Below, one piece after another: positions 26,531-32,899 of a DNA stretch of 64,000 bases. Source of the stretch: Agarilytica sp045430305 (GTDB lineage: Bacteria > Pseudomonadota > Gammaproteobacteria > Pseudomonadales > Cellvibrionaceae); the NCBI GenBank assembly GCA_045430305.1, contig JAILXW010000003.1, positions 186,001 through 250,000 on the forward strand. Reading direction: 5' to 3'. The position numbers were made by a program, and so were the translations under genes. Position 1 is the first letter of the stretch. Each line of letters starts with the position of its first letter. Below the pieces are notes generated by a model. That model worked only from the letters and a program-made list of their open reading frames with translations, made no database searches and had not been told where the DNA came from.

Positions 26531-27292
26531 CTACTCACCCGCAAGATGAATCTTACTAACATCGGGAGCAGGTGGTGGCGCGGGCTTTGGCGAACCCAAA
26601 GTAGCCCCCGGCTCGGCCACTGACATTGCACTCGTATCGACTTCCATTGGCGCGACTTTTTTTCTTTCATTTTCTTTTAAAACATCCGCACCGACCTCGG
26701 CCACATCAAACGCACTCAAATCAATGTCTAAGGCTACAAACTCATGCTTTTCGCTAGCATCAAGTAAATCACCGCTGGCTTCTTTTATCGAAAGCGCACT
26801 CACATCGACACTTACCTCAACGTCTTCTTTACGTTCATTCGGTTTCAACACCTCTGTACCAACAGGCGCCAAACTAAATGGGCCATCTGCGACTGTATCG
26901 TCAGATACATGCTCCTCCACCGTAGGTAAAGGGGGCCGATCTGACGGTGCTTGTTTTCGCGACACCCCTTGAGCGGGCGCTGCCTGCCCTGGTGCTCGCT
27001 CACCAAAAACGGCTTTACCCTGTGGCTTGGCTGTTGGCGCTGCGTTTGCCTCTTCGGCGCTGACCTCAACCAAATCAACAAGCGCACCGGCTTTTTTAAT
27101 GGCCACGCGATACTTGGTTGCAGTATCGAAATTTAACTTACGCTTAAGCACTATTTTTTTGCCGCTGAACAACGCTTCAACCTTGGCCGCATCCATCTTG
27201 AACAATTGACCCAAGTTTTTCTTAACTACGTCCAGCTCAAACCTGCGAACAAGCTCACCGCCAAACACAACGTCGTAGAGTTCTTCTGACAT
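26531..27292 (-). CDS. Protein of unknown function with a conserved N-terminal domain and three acidic repeats
   Basis: This is a 253-residue protein from the ATG at 27292; the frame extends to 27340 but without support. Residues 1-75 (YDVVFGGELVRRFELDVVKK through LFKMDAAKVEALFSGKKIV) resemble a small domain found at the N-terminus of various gammaproteobacterial membrane proteins. It has no known function. A Pro/Ala/Gln-rich linker follows. Residues about 145-240 hold three approximate repeats of about 30 residues with the pattern [LV]-x-P-V-G-x-[ED]-[VL]-L-x(5)-K-x(3)-V-x-[VL]-D-x-S-A. They are acidic and contain ALSIKEASG, AFDVAEVGA and AMSVAEPGA. No signal peptide or membrane segment is seen. 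Confidence 0.75.
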   Translation of the reverse strand: MSEELYDVVFGGELVRRFELDVVKKNLGQLFKMDAAKVEALFSGKKIVLKRKLNFDTATKYRVAIKKAGALVDLVEVSAEEANAAPTAKPQGKAVFGERAPGQAAPAQGVSRKQAPSDRPPLPTVEEHVSDDTVADGPFSLAPVGTEVLKPNERKEDVEVSVDVSALSIKEASGDLLDASEKHEFVALDIDLSAFDVAEVGADVLKENERKKVAPMEVDTSAMSVAEPGATLGSPKPAPPPAPDVSKIHLAGE

Positions 27293-27747
27293 AAATGCCT
27301 CAATTTCATTTTTATATAAGTGTATGCCAAACACGGCCATTTGGCATATAGAATAGGCTCAAGCAAGACCTTTTAGTTTTTGCAGTGCAAAATGATATTT
27401 AACGCCAAAAAACAAAATCCAAAAAGCCCCTTTAAGTTTATTTTGTTCTAGCCAGTGAACGAGTTATAAGACAGAACAAAAAACCAAATAAAATCATGGG
27501 CTTAAAATAATATTTCTAAGTTTTAAAAACAGGTGCAGCTTAGAATATTTTGGTTTTCACTATAGATGATCGGCTTTTTGTTATCCATAATTGTCAGACC
27601 CTTTTCTAACGGCTCACATCTAACCCTTTCGCTTGCTCTAGGCTAGCGAAGCGCAATTGAATTTAGGCCAATAAAAGGCAATACGACTAAGGCCGTACTG
27701 GTAAAAACAAGAGAAAAACCGCAGATAAGAAGTCGGTAGGAGCCTCT
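27293..27747. other. AT-rich divergent intergenic region
   Basis: About 455 bp separate the minus-strand repeat protein from the plus-strand 99-residue gene. A 9-bp inverted repeat TTTTGTTCT (27441-27449) / AGAACAAAA (27473-27481) with a 23-bp spacer lies in the AT-rich part. A shorter hairpin TTCGCT / AGCGAA occurs near 27627-27650. AGGAG at 27738-27742 precedes the ATG at 27748. I see no convincing gene or terminator here. Confidence 0.5.
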
Positions 27748-28047
27748 ATGCTAAACAAGATTAACGAATGTTCATTCGAAGAGCTTGTGCGATTGAGAAC
27801 ACACAAACGTACGTACGATGAATTAGTACCGGCAATTACAGAAGACGTGCTCGCTAAAGTCATAGAAGACATAAACTTTTTACGTGATCGCATTGGTCAC
27901 GTCAAACGCACCAAACTCGCCTCGCGCAACCCAAGCATTCTTGCAACCTATGAAAGCATGCTGCGTTCCCGCGAGTCGGTTTTGCAGTGGCTACAAGAAG
28001 AACAAGAAGCCGATTTAAACCCAATGGCCAATATTCGCTACAACTAG
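27748..28047 (+). CDS. Small conserved-looking protein of unknown function
   Basis: This 99-residue protein is predicted almost entirely alpha-helical and soluble, with a strong upstream AGGAG. The sequence is rich in Arg/Glu (RTHKRTYDELVPAITEDVLA then EDINFLRDRIGHVKR). It ends with a Leu/Glu/Gln-rich helix (ESVLQWLQEEQEAD). No Cys, signal peptide or known motif is visible. It stands alone between an AT-rich promoter region and a convergent phosphatase gene. I do not recognise it. Confidence 0.7.
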   Translation: MLNKINECSFEELVRLRTHKRTYDELVPAITEDVLAKVIEDINFLRDRIGHVKRTKLASRNPSILATYESMLRSRESVLQWLQEEQEADLNPMANIRYN

Positions 28048-28097
28048 TTTAGTTTTCACCAAAAAACACAGGCTATTAAACACTTTAAATCTTGCCG

Positions 28098-28724
28098 TTA
28101 TTTTCCCAATAACGGCAAAACATCTTTCATGTCAGAAAAATATTCCTCACACTCAAAACCAACCTTCCCTGAAGGCGCATACACCAAACACCGCATACCT
28201 GCCGACTTAGCAGCTTGATAACCCGCGAACGAATCTTCAATAACTAACACATCTTTCGGCGATTGTTTCATTGCTTTAGCCGCATGTAAAAACATGGCGG
28301 GGTCAGGTTTACCCACTTTCACATCGTCAACACTAAAACAGTGAGAAAAATATTGTTCTAGCCCCACTAACGAAAGCGAATGTTTGATTTTTTTTCGACT
28401 CCCATTTGAAGCAACACAAATAGGTACGCCCCGCGATTGCAATTCTTTAATAAGCTCTTCAACGCCTACAACCGAGTCAAGGCCTTCATCAAACCCTCTC
28501 TGTGTGGCAAGCACAACCTCCTCATCAAACCCTGCAGGCAACTGCAACGAAAATAGCTTTTCTATTTTTTCATAACACGACTTTAGGGTTAGGCCTTGAA
28601 AAGCCTGCACACACTCGCCTTCATCCATATTAATATCGTAAACAGCAAGGCACTGAGATAAGATTCTGGCAGACAGCACCTCGCTATCGACCAACACACC
28701 ATCACAATCAAATATAATTAACAT
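28098..28724 (-). CDS. HAD-superfamily phosphatase (beta-phosphoglucomutase/YieH-like)
   Basis: This 208-residue HAD hydrolase has motif I IFDCDGVLVDSE (nucleophile first Asp), motif II CVASNGS, the motif III region KVGKPDPAMFLHAAKAM and motif IV VIEDSFAGYQAAKSAGM. A helical cap lies between residues 15 and 80. The family hydrolyses sugar phosphates or nucleotides, and YieH (6-phosphogluconate phosphatase) is the nearest pattern. The exact substrate cannot be assigned. It starts 5 bp after the upstream peptidase gene ends, forming an operon. Confidence 0.87.
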   Translation of the reverse strand: MLIIFDCDGVLVDSEVLSARILSQCLAVYDINMDEGECVQAFQGLTLKSCYEKIEKLFSLQLPAGFDEEVVLATQRGFDEGLDSVVGVEELIKELQSRGVPICVASNGSRKKIKHSLSLVGLEQYFSHCFSVDDVKVGKPDPAMFLHAAKAMKQSPKDVLVIEDSFAGYQAAKSAGMRCLVYAPSGKVGFECEEYFSDMKDVLPLLGK

Positions 28725-28729
28725 ACTAA

Positions 28730-29422
28730 CTAATGAATCGACACAAAACGTGTAAAAATTTCATCTAGATTTTCAAGGACTTCTTTTTTCAAGGCAATAT
28801 CCAAACTTTCGACACAAGACCTAAAGGCCTCGAAATTAAGGAGCGCTTCAAATGGGCCAGCCGTTGCCTTATGGCTTAAATGCCAAGGTTCTCGAGCGAC
28901 ACCACCACAATCGATATTATATGGGCGGTAAAAAGCGCAGCTTTTTTGCTGTAAATAATCGTTTAGCCAGAGATAAAACGGGTAAAAAGGGCCGTCTTTT
29001 TCCGTTTCTCGAACGTTTAGCTGTAATCGATAATCATCACCGATCGCACTTGCATCATAAACATCAAAATCACTGCCCCAATGATGACGAGAAGCCCCCG
29101 GCAAGGCCGACCAACGCAAAATCGCAAAAACCAAATCCTTTGTTTTTATTTTTTTTATGTCGACGGGATTTTCTTCGCCATCCAACACAGGTCTAACTCC
29201 TTGAGACTTTTCGTTCCAAATAACAATTTGATGCGCAACACTGCGATAGCCGCTAGCAATTTTTAAATCAAAACCCTCTTCTGCTGCACTTTGCTTCATT
29301 GCAGCAAAATCTTTGCATATGTTTTTGTGAATAGGCTTATCAAAAGCGTTAAATTCGATAAATACGTTAACCTGCTTTAATAGTTCAGAATATTTATTAA
29401 TGTTTTTTCTAAGTTCGTCCAC
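28730..29422 (-). CDS. M15-family D-alanyl-D-alanine carboxypeptidase (VanY-like)
   Basis: This 230-residue zinc peptidase has the LAS/M15B core KIASGYRSVAHQIVIWNEK. The metal ligands are in SRHHWGSDFDVYD (His and Asp) and EPWHLSHK (His). It is expected to trim the terminal D-Ala from peptidoglycan stems. I see no signal peptide, so it may act on recycled muropeptides in the cytoplasm, or export is by another route. The start is GTG at 29422. It is followed at 5 bp by the HAD phosphatase. Confidence 0.87.
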   Translation of the reverse strand: MDELRKNINKYSELLKQVNVFIEFNAFDKPIHKNICKDFAAMKQSAAEEGFDLKIASGYRSVAHQIVIWNEKSQGVRPVLDGEENPVDIKKIKTKDLVFAILRWSALPGASRHHWGSDFDVYDASAIGDDYRLQLNVRETEKDGPFYPFYLWLNDYLQQKSCAFYRPYNIDCGGVAREPWHLSHKATAGPFEALLNFEAFRSCVESLDIALKKEVLENLDEIFTRFVSIH

Positions 29423-29619
29423 AAATATGCACTCTCGTCCGAAAAACAGATTGCGCCGTCACAATAGTTATGTATGATTCACTCACTACACGGATTTTCA
29501 ACGCTAACCCAATTGGATCTATTGTTCTACCAGTCTGGCGTTCGCTCAAGCAAACATTCGCTATTATTTCGCGATGATTGCACTTCATCTAATAATAAGA
29601 CTTTAGGAGCTTTAAATAC

Positions 29620-29895
29620 ATGACCTCGCGCTCAGAGGATTTACTCGGCCTCAAAAATCTGGGGATGGCCTCAGTTAACATACTTAACGCCGTCGGCGTT
29701 AATTCGTATGAAGATCTCTCAGAGGTTGGCGCGGTGGAAGCTTTTTGTCGCATTAAAGCCCGTGGCATTCATGTTTCTAAAGTCATGCTGTACGCACTTC
29801 AGGGCGCCCTTATGGATGTGCACTGGAATGACCTCACCCCAGAATTAAAAGCGCAACTCGTAGCTGAAGCAGAGCAGTTTAGTCAAACAGCTTAA
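29620..29895 (+). CDS. TfoX C-terminal domain protein
   Basis: This 91-residue protein consists of only the TfoX/Sxy C-terminal domain (LLGLKNLGMASVNILNAVGV, then YEDLSEVGAVEAFCRIKARG). That is a helix-hairpin-helix-like fold seen with or without the N-terminal domain. The end LYALQGALMDVHWNDLTPELK is typical. A strong AGGAG lies upstream. Full-length Sxy proteins act with CRP on competence genes; stand-alone C-domains have no established function. Confidence 0.88.
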   Translation: MTSRSEDLLGLKNLGMASVNILNAVGVNSYEDLSEVGAVEAFCRIKARGIHVSKVMLYALQGALMDVHWNDLTPELKAQLVAEAEQFSQTA

Positions 29896-29937
29896 GCTTT
29901 CCATTTCAAAAAATTTAACCCACGCAGCCCCGCCCTA

Positions 29938-30261
29938 GTGTTTTTATGCCGCAGTAGCGAACTTGATAACAATCAAAGCATGCGCTTTGATCAGAGCAGT
30001 TTTCAATTTTTTATTTTGCGTCGCAACAATAAAGTTTACGCCTACAGAAACGCTTGCCCACATATAGGCGTAACGCTCGACTGGGCGCCTAATCAATTTT
30101 TTAGCAGCGACGGCGAATTACTTCAATGCTCAACACACGGCGCCTTATTTATTCCGGAAACAGGTGCGTGCGTCTCTGGCCCATGCAGAGGCCAATCGTT
30201 AACGCAGCTTTCAGTGGAGGAACGCAACGGAGAAATACATTTATATGAATCCCCTGAATAA
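29938..30261 (+). CDS. Small Rieske [2Fe-2S] ferredoxin-like protein
   Basis: This 107-residue protein is a single Rieske domain. The cluster ligands are in NACPHIGVTLDW (Cys, His) and LLQCSTHGALFIPETGACVSGPC (Cys and His), the usual CxH...CxxH arrangement. The start appears to be GTG at 29938; no in-frame ATG precedes the conserved part. Such small Rieske proteins serve as electron carriers or oxygenase ferredoxin partners. None is adjacent, so the partner is unknown. It converges with sfsA, and the ends are 14 bp apart. Confidence 0.86.
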   Translation: MFLCRSSELDNNQSMRFDQSSFQFFILRRNNKVYAYRNACPHIGVTLDWAPNQFFSSDGELLQCSTHGALFIPETGACVSGPCRGQSLTQLSVEERNGEIHLYESPE

Positions 30262-30275
30262 AGAATAAGGGCTCG

Positions 30276-30968
30276 CTACAGCACCTCTATCGCTCTCATC
30301 AGCCTATTCTCTTCGCTAGAGATATCACAGCGATACGCTAAGACCTCAACTCCGTTTAAACGCGCTTGTGCGAGTGTAGAGGCATATACCGGGTCAATAT
30401 CCTTCGCCGCCTCCACACGGTCAATAGCGGTGTGCTGAACACAAAACAACAACACTGCACGCTTTCCTTCTTGTTTTAGCTGCACAAGCTCCTTCAAGTG
30501 CTTAGTAGCACGCTCACTTTTTGTATCCGGGAAAAGCCCCAAGCCACCCCCAACCCCCAAAGTGACCGATTTCACTTCTAAGTAGCACTCCGGACCCCCA
30601 CCACTCAAAACAAAATCAATACGACTACTACCGACCTTTACTTCACGCTTGTGGTTTTGATAGTGCGCTAAAGGCGCGATTCTCCCTGCACTTATAGCCT
30701 CTTCCACTAGGGTATTCGCACGGCCTGTATTAATGCCCGCAATGGCCCCACTCGTTGTTGTCGCCAATTCCCAGGTATAGCGATATTTGCGCTTATCATT
30801 TTGCGAGTCCCACAACCAGCAAGGTGAACCCTCCACCACGCAATGCGTCATACTGCCAGTGTTGGCACAATGCACGGTGAGTTCCTGGCCATCCAAAATC
30901 ACATCTGCCAAAAAACGCTTATAGCGACGCAAGAGCACGGCTTGCTTTAAAGGCGGCGAATACTTCAT
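30276..30968 (-). CDS. sfsA: SfsA-family DNA/RNA nuclease-like protein
   Basis: This 230-residue protein has the SfsA signature regions AVLLRRYKRFLADV, VHCANTGSMTHCV, NTGRANTLVEEAI, and the PD-(D/E)xK-like core RIDFVLSGGGPECYLEVKSVTLG followed by FPDTKSERATKHLKEL. SfsA was named for effects on sugar fermentation (maltose genes) in E. coli, and the fold suggests a nuclease. Its position beside dksA is conserved in Pseudomonas. The 233-bp region to dksA contains divergent promoters. Confidence 0.94.
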   Translation of the reverse strand: MKYSPPLKQAVLLRRYKRFLADVILDGQELTVHCANTGSMTHCVVEGSPCWLWDSQNDKRKYRYTWELATTTSGAIAGINTGRANTLVEEAISAGRIAPLAHYQNHKREVKVGSSRIDFVLSGGGPECYLEVKSVTLGVGGGLGLFPDTKSERATKHLKELVQLKQEGKRAVLLFCVQHTAIDRVEAAKDIDPVYASTLAQARLNGVEVLAYRCDISSEENRLMRAIEVL

Positions 30969-31201
30969 AGGTCTTTACCCTTCAAATTGTTCGAACAACA
31001 ATCAAAACACGAACTAAACTGGCATTTTTGACAGTGCTGTCTAATATAAAAAATCACTAGCACGATCTTTTCAGATCTGGTAGCGTTCACGCCCTAATCT
31101 GAAAGGCCCCCAAAGAGGTCACTAGAAAGCTTAAATAAGAGCTTGAAATTAAGCCTCTGGCCCCAAGATTGTGTCGGAATCTATCAGAAGGCCGTAACAA
31201 G

Positions 31202-31642
31202 ATGCCAGAATCACAAGCCAAATCAGGATTTGCCCTCAGCGATTTCACTCCTTATGAAGTGAAAAGCGGCGAGGAGTATATGAATGACGCGCAAAAAGAA
31301 CACTTCCGCTCCCTGCTACAAGCATGGAAAAGAGAACTAATGGAAGAAGTTGACCGCACGGTTAGCCACATGAAAGATGAGGCTGCCAATTTTCCAGACC
31401 CTGCGGACCGCGCCAGCCAAGAAGAAGAATTTAGCCTCGAACTTCGCACTCGCGACCGGGAACGCAAGCTCATCAAGAAAATCGATAGCACGATCGAACT
31501 GCTAGAGACCGATGATTACGGCTACTGCGACGCCTGCGGTGTAGAAATCGGGGTAAAACGCCTCGAAGCTCGCCCAACGGCCACTTTGTGCGTCGACTGT
31601 AAAACCCTCGACGAAATCAAAGAAAAACAAACACTCGGTTAA
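31202..31642 (+). CDS. dksA: RNA polymerase-binding transcription factor DksA
   Basis: This is a 146-residue protein from the ATG at 31202. The frame opens earlier at a TTG (31169), but the ATG gives the usual N-terminus and length. The coiled coil carries the tip Asp-x2-Asp-Arg-Ala motif in FPDPADRASQEEEFSLELR. The zinc finger is YCDACGVEIGVKRLEARPTA followed by CVDCK, with all four Cys. DksA enters the polymerase secondary channel and, with ppGpp, reprograms stable RNA and biosynthetic promoters. It precedes gluQ as in other gammaproteobacteria. Confidence 0.97.
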   Translation: MPESQAKSGFALSDFTPYEVKSGEEYMNDAQKEHFRSLLQAWKRELMEEVDRTVSHMKDEAANFPDPADRASQEEEFSLELRTRDRERKLIKKIDSTIELLETDDYGYCDACGVEIGVKRLEARPTATLCVDCKTLDEIKEKQTLG

Positions 31643-31658
31643 GCAAACCTCAAGAGTG

Positions 31659-31687
31659 AAAGGCGCGATTCCATCAGCGCCTTTTTT
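31659..31687 (+). terminator. Intrinsic terminator after dksA
   Basis: The stem AAAGGCGC / GCGCCTTT with a 10-nt loop is followed by a run of T (31682-31687), 17 bp after the dksA stop. It would separate dksA from gluQ, though readthrough is possible. Confidence 0.85.
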
Positions 31688-31746
31688 GTTTCTCGCCCGC
31701 CTTCTTGTTATTCGTTACACTCAGACACTTAATGAGCTGAGTGACC

Positions 31747-32682
31747 ATGCCTTCAAAACCGATTCTTTCAACACCCAAGCCACACGAAGCCAAACCTTAT
31801 GTTGGCCGTTTTGCCCCAAGCCCCACTGGACCACTCCACATGGGCTCCTTGGTGTGCGCCCTCGCTAGCTACCTCGACGCCAAAGCACACCACGGGAAAT
31901 GGTTACTTCGCATTGAAGATATCGACAAACCCCGCGAGCAAGCGGGCGCGAGCGAAGCAATTATTCACGCACTGCTGACTCATGGCTTACATTGGGACGA
32001 CTCCCTCACATACCAAAGCCACAACTCACAGCGCTACGACAAAGTTTTAACATTTTTACAAGACATGCAGATGAGTTATCGCTGTAGCTGTACCCGTAAA
32101 CGCCTGACAAAATTTAACCCAGGTTACGACGGCTACTGCAAAAATCGCAATATTTCAGAAGAAACACCTCACGCCTTGCGACTCGACCTACACACAGCAA
32201 GCAAACGCCTAGAAATTTGCGAAACGATAAACGTCATTGATCGCATTCAAGCCCCTCTGAACGAAAACTTAAGCGAACGCGGCGACTTTATGATTCGCCG
32301 TAAAGATGGACTATATTCCTATCATCTCGCCGTGGTAGTCGACGACATAGATCAATGCATTACTGATGTTGTTCGAGGCAATGACTTACACGATTGCACC
32401 CCCCACCAAATATTTCTAACCCAAACACTCGGAGAAAGCGCCGTACGATATGCGCACATTCCAGTTATCTGTTTTAACGACGGAAAAAAACTTAGTAAGC
32501 AACATCATGCACCTGCTATCGAACCAGAAAATGCTGCAGAAAATTTATATGAGGCCCTAAGGCTTTTACAATTAGCCCCGCCAACAGAGTTAGGCAGCGC
32601 TTCAATCGAAACAATTTTGAGCTGGGGCATCGAACACTGGCAGACGCAACAATTAAATGAAAAACCAAACATTATTATTTAG
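31747..32682 (+). CDS. gluQ: Glutamyl-Q tRNA(Asp) synthetase
   Basis: This protein of about 311 residues resembles the catalytic half of glutamyl-tRNA synthetase. It attaches glutamate to queuosine in tRNA(Asp). It has the class I HIGH-like motif in FAPSPTGPLHMGSL, ATP-site IDDIDQCITDVVRG, KMSKS-like KKLSKQHH, and a Cys-x-Cys...Tyr...Cys zinc site (YRCSCTRKRLTKFNPGYDGYC). It lacks the anticodon-binding domain, as expected. GTG 31741 and ATG 31747 are both possible starts. It precedes cbrX/cbrA, the Pseudomonas order. Confidence 0.95.
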   Translation: MPSKPILSTPKPHEAKPYVGRFAPSPTGPLHMGSLVCALASYLDAKAHHGKWLLRIEDIDKPREQAGASEAIIHALLTHGLHWDDSLTYQSHNSQRYDKVLTFLQDMQMSYRCSCTRKRLTKFNPGYDGYCKNRNISEETPHALRLDLHTASKRLEICETINVIDRIQAPLNENLSERGDFMIRRKDGLYSYHLAVVVDDIDQCITDVVRGNDLHDCTPHQIFLTQTLGESAVRYAHIPVICFNDGKKLSKQHHAPAIEPENAAENLYEALRLLQLAPPTELGSASIETILSWGIEHWQTQQLNEKPNIII

Positions 32683-32722
32683 TTAACCCAGCGAACAAAA
32701 CACCCCTTACATGACATAACCG

Positions 32723-32899
32723 ATGAATAAAAAGCGCCCCATATTTATCATCCTTCTGCTGCTTTACATATTTTTGCCTAGCAGTTTCCGCTGGATCGTT
32801 GACAGTGAAGGCAGCTGGTACCGCCCATTTATTGTTTGGCTAGCGGTTATAGCTATTGTATTTTTATTACAAATAAAGCGAGAGAAACATGACATTTAG
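32723..32899 (+). CDS. cbrX: Small membrane protein overlapping cbrA (CbrX-like)
   Basis: This 58-residue frame from the ATG at 32723 has two hydrophobic segments (about residues 7-20, IFIILLLLYIFLPS, and 36-50, FIVWLAVIAIVFLLQ). They are joined by SSFRWIVDSEGSWYRP, with a basic end. It begins 40 bp after gluQ and overlaps the first 11 nt of cbrA. In Pseudomonas a small gene named cbrX occupies this place and is reported to be translationally coupled to cbrA. Assignment rests on position, size and hydropathy; I cannot check homology. Confidence 0.72.
   Translation: MNKKRPIFIILLLLYIFLPSSFRWIVDSEGSWYRPFIVWLAVIAIVFLLQIKREKHDI

Noticed and set aside
31169..31201. TTG start extending dksA by 11 codons
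   Set aside because: The ATG at 31202 gives the normal DksA N-terminus and length.
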